From assembly GCF_004114535.1 (NCBI RefSeq), contig NZ_LBJC01000020.1:248001-312000 (forward strand): DNA of 64,000 nucleotides, in the 5' to 3' direction. Both the position numbers and the translations under genes were made by a program. Of the stretch, positions 1 through 9,128 are shown piece by piece. Numbering within the stretch: position 1 is the first letter of the stretch; each line of letters opens with the position of its first letter. The DNA is from Bradyrhizobium nanningense. Its GTDB lineage: Bacteria > Pseudomonadota > Alphaproteobacteria > Rhizobiales > Xanthobacteraceae. The notes under the pieces were generated by a model, which worked only from the letters and a program-made list of their open reading frames with translations, was not told where the DNA came from and ran no database searches.

Positions 1-1077
1 CGCCTGACGCGCGGTATGACTTGCGAGAAAGCCGAAGACGGCGACGGCCCGCGCGGTTGATACCCAATGGCGATAGGTGCTCTCGTCATATGGCTCGCCA
101 TTGTCCTCGTTGATGACAAGTTCGAGCGGTACTGTCTCAAGCTGAAGCCGCAGCTTGAGCGCCTTTATCCTGGCGCGCGAAGCGCTTAGCCTTGCGCTAA
201 GTTGTGGCGCCTCCTTGATGTCGACGAGTTCGCCAGTCTTGCTTTGCCGGAACGCGTGCCGTCCCTCGACGTCACCCTCGTCACGCATGATCAGACGATC
301 GGTCTGGCGCTGCCCGGTGAACAGGGCAAGATAGAAGCTGTCACCAATCGAAGGCCGTTCGATTGCATCGGCTGCAGCCACCCATGCCGAAAATTCTCGC
401 ATCGCTACCAGCACGATCCGGCCGTCCGGATGATCGAACTCCATGCCCTCTCGCGGGTTTGGTCCGAGGCGCCACAGGATGCTTTCCTGACCCCAAGTGA
501 ACGCGGCAGACAGCGTCGCGATCATCGACAGCGCCATGTGATGCCCGCGCACTGATTTCGCATAGTTATAGAACGCGCGGAACTCCGGCTTGCCAATCGA
601 AGATGGCGTCGCGGTCGCGATCGCCTCGAGCTCTCGCGCGGGCTCCGCCAGGCCGAGCAGTCGGGCGGCTCGGATCTCCGCACGCATCCGTGCAGCAGCC
701 TCGCGCGTCTGCGGTCGATACAGGATGGCGGAGATGCACTTCCGGTAGGATGATTGCGAGGCGGCCGACAATGCCTTGAACTCAGCCGATTTGCTCCAGT
801 CGTCTAGAAGATCTCCAATTGTGGTACGCTTCCTTACAGTTATCTTTTTGGGCAGTTTGCCGGCGCGCCGCGCCGCATCGATTTCCGATCTTCGTCTATC
901 TGAAAAGTCAGAGGCCTCCTGGAGATTGAACCATGCACCGACCGGATGGCCTTTTTCATCGTGGGGCGGATGGCGCAAGTCGGAATCGAGGAAGCCAAGT
1001 GCTCTGGCGTAAGCGCCATGCGATGAACGCGGGCGACCGTCACGCCACTTCACGTACGGAAATTTCGGATCCGCCAT
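1..1077 (-). CDS. Tyrosine recombinase (phage-type integrase), 3' end beyond window
   Basis: An uninterrupted minus-strand frame starts at an ATG at 1077 (AAGG six bases upstream) and runs off the left edge after about 359 codons. The N-terminal part is basic and matches the arm/core-binding region of rhizobial site-specific integrases. Around residues 265-285 the core catalytic box TGQRQTDRL supplies the first active-site Arg, and RQSKTGELVDI further on supplies the beta-hairpin Lys. The HxxR box and nucleophilic Tyr are not visible, either because they lie outside the window or because the last visible residues (FGFLASHTARQA) have diverged. It lies 60 bp downstream of a small HTH gene, the usual integrase/excisionase-like pairing of integrative elements. 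The family call is firm; whether the protein is active cannot be judged. Confidence 0.8.
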   Translation of the reverse strand, partial: MADPKFPYVKWRDGRPRSSHGAYARALGFLDSDLRHPPHDEKGHPVGAWFNLQEASDFSDRRRSEIDAARRAGKLPKKITVRKRTTIGDLLDDWSKSAEFKALSAASQSSYRKCISAILYRPQTREAAARMRAEIRAARLLGLAEPARELEAIATATPSSIGKPEFRAFYNYAKSVRGHHMALSMIATLSAAFTWGQESILWRLGPNPREGMEFDHPDGRIVLVAMREFSAWVAAADAIERPSIGDSFYLALFTGQRQTDRLIMRDEGDVEGRHAFRQSKTGELVDIKEAPQLSARLSASRARIKALKLRLQLETVPLELVINEDNGEPYDESTYRHWVSTARAVAVFGFLASHTARQA

Positions 1078-1136
1078 AGCAAACCTTGGTGCCGAAGTAA
1101 GAAAGCACCTATTGGACTCTGGGGCGATCTACGATG

Positions 1137-1424
1137 TCAAGCGCGATGATTGCCATAGGCCGTTCTCAGCCGCTCGCGATGTTCTGCATCGGTTGCTGCT
1201 GGTGGTGGCACGAATGTGTCATTGGCGATCGTCTTTGGACGCATGGGGTGATGTCGGGTCAGCCAGGCGTCGAAGCCCGTGCGCTCCCATTTGAGCGGCC
1301 CCCGCGCGCTGATCGGCGCTGGCAAGCCGTCGCGCTCGTGTCGGATCTGACGCGTGCGATAGAAAGTGTCCAGCGAAATGCCCATCGCTTTTGCGACTTC
1401 AATTGAAGAATAGGGCGGCTCCAT
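1137..1424 (-). CDS. Small helix-turn-helix protein (AlpA/excisionase-like)
   Basis: A 95-residue protein starting with MEPPYSSIEVAKAMGISL. The first 30 residues form a winged-HTH of the MerR/AlpA type (IEVAKAMGISLDTFYRTRQI), and the middle contains WERTGFDAWLTRH, a wing-like element typical of these DNA-binding proteins. The open frame extends further upstream, but the HTH begins directly after this Met, so the short start is preferred. The gene is just upstream of and co-oriented with the integrase, so a role as recombination directionality factor or element regulator is likely. That role is inferred from position and fold only. Confidence 0.6.
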   Translation of the reverse strand: MEPPYSSIEVAKAMGISLDTFYRTRQIRHERDGLPAPISARGPLKWERTGFDAWLTRHHPMRPKTIANDTFVPPPAATDAEHRERLRTAYGNHRA

Positions 1425-1877
1425 GGTCTGTGCGCTATTTGGCGAGCGCAGCTGCATAAGTCCGCAACGCCGCGTCACTTTTTTCTCCGTTGAACGATTT
1501 CGATGCAACATGGAAGCAGACAAGAACGAACATGAAAAGCGTGCCCTCCTAATCGTAGCGAATTCGGCTAATTTCGCGTGCAAAATAGGATGCAAGGGTC
1601 CTCTCGCGTCGCGTCTTCACGCACCGTGCTGAGGGAGAACATTCATGGGAGGAGCCCAAAGACCGCCGATGCGATTGCAAACCGGATAGATGGGGCTTCT
1701 CAGTCGCGGAGTTTATCGTTCCGTGCGGTGATGCATTCCCAACAAAAATCAATTATCGGGCGGCACGAATTGAAACAGGCATTCTTATTTCGTCTGCATG
1801 GTTGACGCTGGTCGGCTACTCAACAATGTTGAAGTGCCATGACGGGTTCATGGCTACCGAAAATTGAGAGGAGCGCG
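1425..1877. other. Intergenic region, promoter side of the monooxygenase operon
   Basis: No supported gene. The right part is the presumed promoter and 5' UTR of the leader peptide/monooxygenase operon. A TTGACG-like -35 at about 1802, followed 17 bp later by AATGTT, is a weak promoter candidate. A perfect 7-bp inverted repeat follows at 1836-1854. Confidence 0.4.
1836..1854 (+). promoter_or_regulatory. Inverted repeat in the 5' leader of the monooxygenase operon
   Basis: GCCATGA and TCATGGC flank the five bases CGGGT, giving a perfect 7-bp stem that ends 23 bp before the start of the leader peptide. It could be an operator half-site pair or an RNA hairpin acting with the leader peptide. There is no T-tract, so a simple terminator is unlikely. 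Confidence 0.35.
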
Positions 1878-1931
1878 ATGACGTTTTTGAGCTTCCGGTG
1901 CACCTCCACTCGAATCACATGTGCCGCGTGA
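1878..1931 (+). CDS. 17-residue leader peptide overlapping the monooxygenase start
   Basis: ATG at 1878 follows a strong ribosome site (GAGAGGAG) and encodes MTFLSFRCTSTRITCAA. The TGA stop overlaps the ATG of the downstream flavin monooxygenase (TGATG at 1929-1933). The downstream ATG has no convincing ribosome site of its own, so its translation is probably coupled to the leader. The peptide has two Cys codons and is rich in Ser, Thr and Arg, which would suit sensing of cysteine or sulfur status by ribosome stalling. The coupling can be seen in the sequence; the sulfur-sensing role is inference. Confidence 0.6.
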   Translation: MTFLSFRCTSTRITCAA

Positions 1932-3265
1932 TGACGTCAGCGCTTGAACGTGAGCTTCACCTTGGTTTGAACCTGCACGGCGCTGGGGGACATGCAGCGG
2001 CGTGGCGGTGGCCCGGAAATCCTCCTGGGGCATTCTACGACGTTGAACATTACGTACGAGCCGCAAAGCTCGCCGAGCGTGGAAAGCTCGACGCGGTTTT
2101 CCTCGCCGATACGCCAGCGCTCAATCCAGCAATCGACAAAAGCCCGCCGCTCAATGGCATCGAGCCGACGATTACGCTTGCCAGCATCGCACGAGAAACA
2201 AAATTTGTCGGGTTAATCGGCTCGGCATCCACCACCTACAACGAGCCCTATAACCTCGCGCGCCGATTTCAGTCGCTTGACGTTGTCAGTGGCGGCCGTG
2301 CGGCCTGGAATGCAGTTACGACATCCAATGTCTATACGGCCAGGAGCTTCGGCGGCCAGGAGCAATCACGTGATGACCGTTATCGCCGCGCTGAAGAATT
2401 CGTGGAGGCCGTGCGAACCCTTTGGCAGAGCTGGGGAGAAGGCGCTCTTATTCTGGACCAGGCCTCGGGGCGTTTCGGTGATCCGAGCCGGCTGCAGAGG
2501 GTAAGACATGCCGGCGAGTTCTTCGACATCAGCGGGCCACTGACACATCCGGGCTCAAGACAGGGACAGCCGGTTATCTTCCAGGCAGGCGGATCGGATC
2601 AGGGGCTTCAGTTCGCTGCCCGAAGCGCCGACGCCGTGTTCTCGTCGACAGGCAATCTGGAAATCGCCTTGCGCGAGGCCGATCGCCTCAGGTCGTTTGC
2701 TTCTCAACATGGACGACGGGCGCCCCTTGTGCTGCCGGGCATCGTCACTTTCATTGCCGGAACGGAAGAGGAAGCAATCAAGCGCAAGGCAGGGCTTGAC
2801 GAGCTTATCAACTTTGACGTTGCCCTTGATGTGCTGTCCGGTCGTTTCGGTATTCCTGCCGAAAGGCTGAAGATCGACGAACCAATCGACCCCAACTTAC
2901 TGCCGCGACATGCGGACGCGGCTTTTTCCATCGGCCAGTATCGCACTGTGGAAGCGCTCGTGCGCTCCGGCAAAACGGTCCGCGAGATCATCGTCGAGGC
3001 GCCTGCTTACGGTCACCGGGTGCTGGTTGGATCGCCGGAGCAGATTGCCGCTTCCTTCGAAGAGTGGTTCCGGGCTGGCGCAGTGGACGGGTTCAACGTC
3101 ATACCGGATGTTCTGTCCGACGGCACGCCTGCGTTCGTCGACCATGTTGTTCCCGTTCTGCAGCGGCGCGGCTTGTTCCGTTCGGACTATCGCGGCGAAA
3201 CGCTGCGCGAGCATCTTGGCATTCCTCTGCCGGGCGAGCGCGCCGAACAGGTCTCCGCCGCCTGA
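1931..3265 (+). CDS. LLM-class FMN-dependent monooxygenase (NtaA/SnaA/DszA type)
   Basis: A 444-residue protein of the bacterial-luciferase-like flavin monooxygenases that take reduced FMN from a partner reductase. Family signatures are seen in order: the N-terminal beta strand with GHAAAWRWPG, AERGKLDAVFLADT, the block ARRFQSLDVVSGGRAAWN, and FGGQEQSRDDRYRRAEEF, which is diagnostic for the NtaA/SnaA/DszA branch. The length is normal for the branch. The start at 1931 overlaps the leader-peptide stop; alternatives upstream lack a ribosome site. The five co-directional genes behind it encode a complete peptide-type importer, so the enzyme probably oxidises an imported small molecule such as an organosulfur compound or chelate. 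No reductase gene lies in the window. The substrate is not readable from sequence. Confidence 0.85.
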   Translation: MTSALERELHLGLNLHGAGGHAAAWRWPGNPPGAFYDVEHYVRAAKLAERGKLDAVFLADTPALNPAIDKSPPLNGIEPTITLASIARETKFVGLIGSASTTYNEPYNLARRFQSLDVVSGGRAAWNAVTTSNVYTARSFGGQEQSRDDRYRRAEEFVEAVRTLWQSWGEGALILDQASGRFGDPSRLQRVRHAGEFFDISGPLTHPGSRQGQPVIFQAGGSDQGLQFAARSADAVFSSTGNLEIALREADRLRSFASQHGRRAPLVLPGIVTFIAGTEEEAIKRKAGLDELINFDVALDVLSGRFGIPAERLKIDEPIDPNLLPRHADAAFSIGQYRTVEALVRSGKTVREIIVEAPAYGHRVLVGSPEQIAASFEEWFRAGAVDGFNVIPDVLSDGTPAFVDHVVPVLQRRGLFRSDYRGETLREHLGIPLPGERAEQVSAA

Positions 3266-3295
3266 GTTCTTCTCCCTTCATATTCGGAGCTTATC

Positions 3296-4984
3296 ATGTC
3301 TAAGCCGGCTGCCGTTCGTTCGGCGTTTCTTCTCAAAAGTATGAATCGTCGTCTGAAGTCTCACGCCGCAATCATCGCCATCGCGATGTCTGGCCTTACC
3401 ATAGCGGATGCCGTGAAGGCGGAAGATGCTTCTGCTGGCAAGCCGCAATCGGGCGGGATCATCCGGTACGGTCACTTCCAGGAGCCGCCGTGCCTCTATG
3501 GTGGCTGGGTGCAGCAATGGTACCTGCAGCGTCAATTCAGCGACAATCTGGTCGCCAGGGCTGAAGACGGAAGAATCCTGCCTTGGCTTGCGACCGCCTG
3601 GAGCGTTTCGGATGACCGCAAAACCTACATTTTCCAGATCAAGCCCGACGTCAAATTCACGGACGGGACGCCTCTGGACGCCCAGGCGGTCGTCGATAAC
3701 ATCAATGGATGGCTGAGCGACAATCCGGAGCTGGAGAACCCCACAGCCGGCCCTTATCTCAAGGGCGTCTTCGAGTCCGCGGCGGCGGCTGGCCCGCTGA
3801 CGCTCAAGATCACCTTGAAGACGCCATTCGAGCCGCTGCTGAATGTCTTTGCGCAGTCCTCGCAAGGTATCCTATCGCCGACGGGGCTGAAGCGTGGCAA
3901 GGCCGTGAACTGCGAAAGCCCTGTCGGTTCGGGACCGTTCATCGTGGAGAAATGGAACCGCGGCAAGAACGTCATATTCCGTCGAAACCCAAACTACAAT
4001 TCGGCCCCGGCCACTGCCAAGCATCAAGGCCCAGCCTATGTCGAAGGAATCGAGTGGCGTTTTCTCGCTGACCCCACGATACGCTACGGCTCGCTTCTGT
4101 CCCGCGAATCCGACGTTGTCTATCATATCCCGGCCGTCAACTGGCAAGACGCCAATTCCCGCTTCAAGATCGTGCGTCACCTCACGGGCGGAACGCCGCT
4201 TCGGCTTGCGTTGTTCTCCGAGAGACCGCCGTTCGACGACGTGCGTGTCCGGCAGGCTTTTGCTTATGCCTCCGACCGGCGTGCTGCCGTGCAAGCGGCG
4301 TTCCTTGGCTCGCTGCCCTATGAGGGCAATTTCGCTTTGAGCCAAAGCTCGCCTGAATATGTCGGCGAGCTCTCAAAATCCTATTCTTATGACGTTGAGA
4401 AGGCGAACAAGCTGCTCGATGAGGCCGGGTGGACGGTGCGCGATGCAAACGGCATTCGCAGCAAGAACGGCAAAGCGCTGATCATACGCATCACCTACAC
4501 CAACGCCTTTTCGCCTCCCGATGGCGATCAGGTCCTGCAGATCATCCAGCAGCAAGCGAAGGCTGCAGGCTTCGACGTGCGCCTCCAGCCCACCAATCAG
4601 GCTGATTTCTGGGCCGGAAAGAATCTTGGTCCAAATGACTATGAGATCGTGCCCCTGTATTGGGTTGCGCCCGGCGCCGAGATCTATCGCATCTCGTACA
4701 AGCCCGACCTGAATGGTGTCCGCAATCCTTTCAATCCCTCCCGCTATCAGGATCTGCCCCTGTGGGACATCATCCAGAAGGCCGAACAGACCGCTGACAA
4801 GGAGCAACGCACCGCGGTTTATCAGCAGGCGGAGCGCCGGATCGTCGAGAACGCGCCGTCCCTGAGTTACACGGTTTTGGATGTCACCCTCGCTTTAGCC
4901 GATAATGTGAAGGACATCTGGCTCGACAGCGGGTCGGTGGGCGAGCCCGTTTTCTCGGACGCATATTTCACCGATAAGAAATGA
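3296..4984 (+). CDS. Periplasmic substrate-binding protein, SBP family 5
   Basis: A 562-residue extracellular binding protein of the Dpp/Opp (SBP_bac_5) family. The N-terminus has a Sec signal with a hydrophobic stretch (AAIIAIAMSGLTIADAVKA) ending in an AxA-type cleavage site. The family block ARAEDGRILPWLATAWSVSDD follows, then the typical FTDGTPLDAQAVVDNI. The ATG at 3296 is supported by GGAG eight bases upstream. The protein delivers its ligand to the two permeases and the fused ATPase that follow; its stop overlaps the first permease start (ATGA). Family 5 proteins bind peptides, nickel, opines or glutathione. The monooxygenase neighbour suggests a small organic substrate rather than peptides. 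Confidence 0.9.
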   Translation: MSKPAAVRSAFLLKSMNRRLKSHAAIIAIAMSGLTIADAVKAEDASAGKPQSGGIIRYGHFQEPPCLYGGWVQQWYLQRQFSDNLVARAEDGRILPWLATAWSVSDDRKTYIFQIKPDVKFTDGTPLDAQAVVDNINGWLSDNPELENPTAGPYLKGVFESAAAAGPLTLKITLKTPFEPLLNVFAQSSQGILSPTGLKRGKAVNCESPVGSGPFIVEKWNRGKNVIFRRNPNYNSAPATAKHQGPAYVEGIEWRFLADPTIRYGSLLSRESDVVYHIPAVNWQDANSRFKIVRHLTGGTPLRLALFSERPPFDDVRVRQAFAYASDRRAAVQAAFLGSLPYEGNFALSQSSPEYVGELSKSYSYDVEKANKLLDEAGWTVRDANGIRSKNGKALIIRITYTNAFSPPDGDQVLQIIQQQAKAAGFDVRLQPTNQADFWAGKNLGPNDYEIVPLYWVAPGAEIYRISYKPDLNGVRNPFNPSRYQDLPLWDIIQKAEQTADKEQRTAVYQQAERRIVENAPSLSYTVLDVTLALADNVKDIWLDSGSVGEPVFSDAYFTDKK

Positions 4985-5943
4985 ATGCGGCGAAGATGAT
5001 AGGCCATCAAAGCCTTTGGCTGGCGCGCCGGCTCTTGTCCGGCGTGATCGTGGTCTGGGCCGCGGCGACATTCACCTTCTTTGTGCAGTTTCTGATGCCC
5101 GGGGAACGCGCCCAGATCATCTTCAATGCAAATAGCGGAAACGTGGGAGAGATTCCTCGGGACCAACTGCTCGCCATCAACGCCAAATATGGCTTCGATC
5201 AACCCGTCATCGTGCAATATGGAAGGTATATAAGGGACGTGATGCACGGAGACCTTGGGCAGTCTTACGTTCAATATCAACCTGTCACGGACCTGATTGG
5301 GCGCCAGATCGGACCGACGATTGCGCTCGCCTTTGCCGCCGTGTTGACGGCCTGGATCATCACCATCACAACCACGGTTCTTTTCGCTGGGCGTGACAAC
5401 ATATGGCCCAAGGCGCTGGGCGGGCTTCAGGTCTTCTTGGCAACCCTTCCGCCTTATTGGCTGGCGACAATCCTGTTGGTCGTTTTCGCGATCCAGCTTC
5501 GCTTGTTTCCTGTCGTAGGCGGCAACACCCTCATGGGCCTCGTTCTGCCGACGATCGCCCTGGCCTTGGAAATCTATGGCTTCCTTGGTCAAGCGGTTTT
5601 GAGTGAATTCACGCGGGTTCTTGATCAACCTTTCATCACCTCATCGAGAATGCGCGGCACAGGGGATCTCGGTATCCGTCTACGTCACGCTCTGCGCCAT
5701 GCTGCCTTGCCCGGGATCACCCTTTCCGGCTGGATTATAGGCAAGCTGCTGTCCGGCGCGGTATTGATCGAAGCGGTCTTTGGCCGTCAGGGGCTGGGCG
5801 GCGTTCTCGTCGCAGCAACCTCCACACGCGATGTCCCGGTCGTGTCAGGGGTGATTCTGGTTTCGGCTGCGCTGTTTGTCGCTACCAGCTTGTTCGTGGA
5901 TCTCACGGTGCAGCTCATCGATCCCCGGATGAAAGAGGCATGA
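4981..5943 (+). CDS. ABC transporter permease, DppB type
   Basis: A 320-residue inner-membrane permease of the DppB/OppB family. An N-terminal membrane segment (LLSGVIVVWAAATFTFFVQFLMPGE) is followed by a periplasmic section with the family-typical PVIVQYGRYIRDVMHGDLGQS. The conserved cytoplasmic EAA loop is at about residues 215-250 (RMRGTGDLGIRLRHALRHAALPG), and the end has the GAVLIEAVFGRQGLGG block. Start and stop overlap the neighbouring genes by four bases each, so it is translationally coupled. It pairs with the DppC-type permease that follows. Confidence 0.9.
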   Translation: MNAAKMIGHQSLWLARRLLSGVIVVWAAATFTFFVQFLMPGERAQIIFNANSGNVGEIPRDQLLAINAKYGFDQPVIVQYGRYIRDVMHGDLGQSYVQYQPVTDLIGRQIGPTIALAFAAVLTAWIITITTTVLFAGRDNIWPKALGGLQVFLATLPPYWLATILLVVFAIQLRLFPVVGGNTLMGLVLPTIALALEIYGFLGQAVLSEFTRVLDQPFITSSRMRGTGDLGIRLRHALRHAALPGITLSGWIIGKLLSGAVLIEAVFGRQGLGGVLVAATSTRDVPVVSGVILVSAALFVATSLFVDLTVQLIDPRMKEA

Positions 5944-6821
5944 GTTTCGCCACTAGCTCCGCCGGACATGCTAAGGCGTTCATAACTGCAAGAGTGCTGA
6001 CGGGCGCCCGTAGATTTCCAGTTCGGGTCTATGTCGCGGCTTTTTTTATGGCGTTCTTCCTCATCGCGGCGATTGAGCCGAAACTGCTTCAGACGCATGA
6101 TCCTTTAATGCTGAGCCTGACGTCACCTCTGAAGGCCCCTTCCTTGACGCATTGGCTGGGGACGGACCAGTCCGGACGGGATCTCTATTCCCGCATCGTG
6201 GCAGGGACAGGTCATTCTCTCTCGATTGGGCTGGGTGCGACTGCGCTCAGCCTTGCCCTCGCGCTTATACTCGGCGTGACGGCGGGCCTGTCTGGCGGCT
6301 GGATCGACAATGTGCTCAGCCGGCTGTTCGACGCCTTGTTCGCTCTCCCCACTCTGTTTCTTGCGCTTCTCTTCGTTTCGTTGTTGGGCACCTCGGTCCC
6401 GACGCTGGTTATCGCCGTCGGCCTTGGAACATCGCCCGGATATGCGCGGATGGTGAGGGTGCAGGTTCTGAGCGTTAAAGCGACCAGTTATGTTGAGGCG
6501 GCAAGGGCGCTAGGACACTCGCCGAGACGCATCCTGTTCAAGCATATTCTCCCCAACGCAATCAGCCCACTTGCGACAATGTTCACGCTCGGTGTCGGGC
6601 AAGCCATCATTTGGGCATCCGGCCTTTCCTTTCTAGGCTTGGGAGTTGCGCCCCCGTCATCGGAATGGGGCGCGCTGCTCAATGCCGGGCGTAACTACGT
6701 GATCTATGCGTGGTGGCTCGAGGTCATGCCCGGTATTGCCATCGCTGCCTTAGCACTCTCAGTTACTGTTGTCGGCCAGTACGTGCAGCAACGCCTGGAA
6801 GGAAGGATTGAGCTTCCATGA
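5940..6821 (+). CDS. ABC transporter permease, DppC type
   Basis: A 293-residue inner-membrane permease of the DppC/OppC family. After one N-terminal membrane helix it shows HWLGTDQSGRDLYSRIVAG, a DppC hallmark. Several membrane segments follow, then the EAA-loop region ATSYVEAARALGHSPRRILFKHILPNAISP. The C-terminal SFLGLGVAPPSSEWGALLNAG is also diagnostic. Four-base overlaps on both sides place it in the same translation-coupled operon. With the DppB-type partner it forms the membrane channel of the importer. Confidence 0.92.
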   Translation: MSFATSSAGHAKAFITARVLTGARRFPVRVYVAAFFMAFFLIAAIEPKLLQTHDPLMLSLTSPLKAPSLTHWLGTDQSGRDLYSRIVAGTGHSLSIGLGATALSLALALILGVTAGLSGGWIDNVLSRLFDALFALPTLFLALLFVSLLGTSVPTLVIAVGLGTSPGYARMVRVQVLSVKATSYVEAARALGHSPRRILFKHILPNAISPLATMFTLGVGQAIIWASGLSFLGLGVAPPSSEWGALLNAGRNYVIYAWWLEVMPGIAIAALALSVTVVGQYVQQRLEGRIELP

Positions 6822-8548
6822 ACGTGACCTATCCCGCAGCCTCCTTCCGGCAAAATGCCACACCGCCCGCGGCTAGCGTCCCGTTGCTCGGGGTACAAAA
6901 CCTCAACGTTTCCTTCGGGCCGGCGCATTCGCGGCGAGATGTGGTAAAGAGTGTCTCTTTCACGGTTGAGAAAGGCCGGTGCGTCGCGATCGTTGGTGAA
7001 TCAGGATCAGGCAAGAGCGTTACGGCCCGGACGTTGGTTGGTCTTACCGGCGCGCGTTCTCATGTCCAAGCTGACCGCCTGACTTTTCAAGGGAAGAGTA
7101 TCGATCACCTGGGTGACACGGAATGGAGAGCCCTGCGCGGCAAGGGTATCGGCTTCGTGTTACAGGACGCACTGGTGTCGCTCGATCCGCTAAGACCGGT
7201 TGGCAAGGAGATCGGTGAAGCGCTGACTGTTCACCGCGCAATCAGGACAGGCGCAGAGTTGACAGAACGGGTGCTTGAGCTTCTGAAGCTCGTCGGCGTG
7301 CCCGAGCCGGCGGTCAAGGCGCGGCAGCTTCCACATGAGCTGTCAGGCGGACAACGACAACGAGCCTTGATTGCGACGGCGATCGCTCTCGATCCAGCTC
7401 TCTTGATCGCAGATGAGCCCACGACGGCGCTGGACGTTACGATCCAGGCGCAAATCTTGGATCTGCTCAGCGAAACCCGCGAACGCGGGAAGGCCGTGAT
7501 CCTCATCAGCCACAATCTTGCCGTGGTATCGCAGATGGCCGACGAAGTCATCGTGATGCGACACGGTGAAATCGTCGAGCATGGCTCATCAGAACAGATT
7601 TTTGGCAATCCAAGACACGATTATACCAGAAGCCTTCTTAAGGCGATCCCATCCGTCCAGTCACGCGGCAGCCGTCTTTCGTCCTATAAGGCGCCGCGCT
7701 TCATCTCGGCTGAACGCGACGTGACCAAAGCGCTGGCCCAATCGGATATCGCACAGCGTAGTAGGCCGCTGCTTGAAGCGGAAGGGCTCGTCAAGCGCTT
7801 TCGTGGACCGGACGGCAAGCTGCGTACCGTTGTCAATGATGTCTCGTTTCGCCTCGGCCATGGAGAGACGCTTGGTATCGTCGGCGAGTCAGGGTCCGGG
7901 AAGACGACCGTGGCACGCATGGCGCTCGCGCTCGAAAGGCCGGACCTGGGAGAGGTGACGCTCGAAGGTGCGCTGTGGACTGCAGCGACTGAGAAAGAGC
8001 GCCGCCAGCGGCGATCGGATATCTCGGTCATCTACCAGGACCCACTAAGTTCATTCGATCCGCGCTGGAGCATCGAGCGCGTCATTGATGATGCCTTGGC
8101 AAGGCGCCGCGGAGATCCCCTCGACAGAGCCAGTCGACGATCCGAGGTCAGTGAGTTGCTCGATCTTGTGGGGCTTTCATCAAGCTTCAGGAACAGGCGC
8201 CCACTCGAGCTGTCGGGAGGTCAACGCCAACGGGTTGCGATCGCCCGCGCGATTGCTCCGCGCCCCAAGATCATCGTGTGTGACGAGCCGGTCGCGGCAC
8301 TTGATGTATCCATCCAGGCGCAAATTCTCGATCTGCTTGGCGATCTCAAGTCTCACTTGCGCGTCAGCTATCTATTCATCTCGCATGATCTCGGCGTCGT
8401 GCACCACCTGAGCGACCGTGTTCTTGTCATGAATCACGGCGTGGCCGTCGAAGCCGGCGCAGCAGACGACGTATTTTTACGGCCTCGGCAACCCTATACG
8501 AGGAAGCTGGTTGCGGCCGTTCCACAATTGCGCTTCCAGGCGGCTTAA
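6818..8548 (+). CDS. ABC transporter ATPase, tandem DppD-DppF fusion
   Basis: A 576-residue protein with two complete ATP-binding cassettes in one chain. The first has GESGSGKSV, signature LSGGQRQRALIATA and ADEPTTALD. The second, from about residue 320, has GESGSGKTT, LSGGQRQRVAIARA and CDEPVAALD. Both carry the Q-loop and the H-switch (SHNLAV, SHDLGV). It is the energising subunit of the SBP-family-5 importer and closes the operon; a short inverted repeat follows the stop. The fusion of the DppD and DppF halves is common in alphaproteobacteria. Confidence 0.93.
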   Translation: MNVTYPAASFRQNATPPAASVPLLGVQNLNVSFGPAHSRRDVVKSVSFTVEKGRCVAIVGESGSGKSVTARTLVGLTGARSHVQADRLTFQGKSIDHLGDTEWRALRGKGIGFVLQDALVSLDPLRPVGKEIGEALTVHRAIRTGAELTERVLELLKLVGVPEPAVKARQLPHELSGGQRQRALIATAIALDPALLIADEPTTALDVTIQAQILDLLSETRERGKAVILISHNLAVVSQMADEVIVMRHGEIVEHGSSEQIFGNPRHDYTRSLLKAIPSVQSRGSRLSSYKAPRFISAERDVTKALAQSDIAQRSRPLLEAEGLVKRFRGPDGKLRTVVNDVSFRLGHGETLGIVGESGSGKTTVARMALALERPDLGEVTLEGALWTAATEKERRQRRSDISVIYQDPLSSFDPRWSIERVIDDALARRRGDPLDRASRRSEVSELLDLVGLSSSFRNRRPLELSGGQRQRVAIARAIAPRPKIIVCDEPVAALDVSIQAQILDLLGDLKSHLRVSYLFISHDLGVVHHLSDRVLVMNHGVAVEAGAADDVFLRPRQPYTRKLVAAVPQLRFQAA

Positions 8549-8575
8549 AGTCTCAAGGCCAGCCACTCCCCGTCG

Positions 8576-8594
8576 GCTCAGCGCGAGGCTGAGC
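8576..8594 (+). terminator. Possible terminator hairpin after the importer operon
   Basis: GCTCAGC and GCTGAGC flank five bases, 28 bp after the ATPase stop. The position fits a transcript end, but no T-tract follows, so it may only be a 3'-end stabilising stem. Confidence 0.3.
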
Positions 8595-8744
8595 GCACGA
8601 CAAGGCGCTGTGCAAGGCAGCTAGATCGGGCCGTGGCTCTCCCATGCATGCATCCGCGCCAGCGGAAGCCCGTCTGCCTATTCGGACGATGCAAATTCCG
8701 TCCTTTAAGGGGATTCACTGCCAGACCGAAGTCCACAAGATGCG

Positions 8745-9070
8745 ATGGCCGATCACCACACCGGCGCAGGTGGGTCTAGACTAGCCGCAACGGAGCTCAC
8801 AAGCTTCGGCCGAGCGACGGAGGCGATGGGGGTGTCGCTTCAAGCTGGCGCGCCGGTCAGACCTGCGCAAATGCGTGGGCAAAAGCCTTGCGACGGGACA
8901 TTCGCCGGAGCAGATCGCCGGCCGCCTGGTGCTGAAGCATGGTCGCGCCATCATCAGCCATGAGTCAATATCGTCTCATCTAACGTCGGACGGCCCAGAA
9001 CGATTACTGGTACCGCCTGCTGCCACTTCACAAGAAAATACGAGGGCACCCCGGCAGAGACCTAGGTAAA
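8745..9070 (+). pseudogene. IS30-family transposase remnant
   Basis: One frame contains HSPEQIAGRLVLKHGRAIISHES, the N-terminal HTH/linker signature of IS30-family transposases (WSPEQIAGRL...ISHESIY). Just before it is LARRSDLRKCVGKSLATG, also an IS30 match. About 50 bases further on, another frame reads DYWYRLLPLHKKIRGHPGR, corresponding to the next IS30 segment. The DDE catalytic part is missing and the frame is broken more than once. It marks the left edge of a 10-kb stretch of decayed genes. Confidence 0.65.
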
Positions 9071-9128
9071 GCTTAGGGCAAGGTCACCAGGGACTTCTAA
9101 CTGGATAAAGTTGGGGCAAACTCACTCC

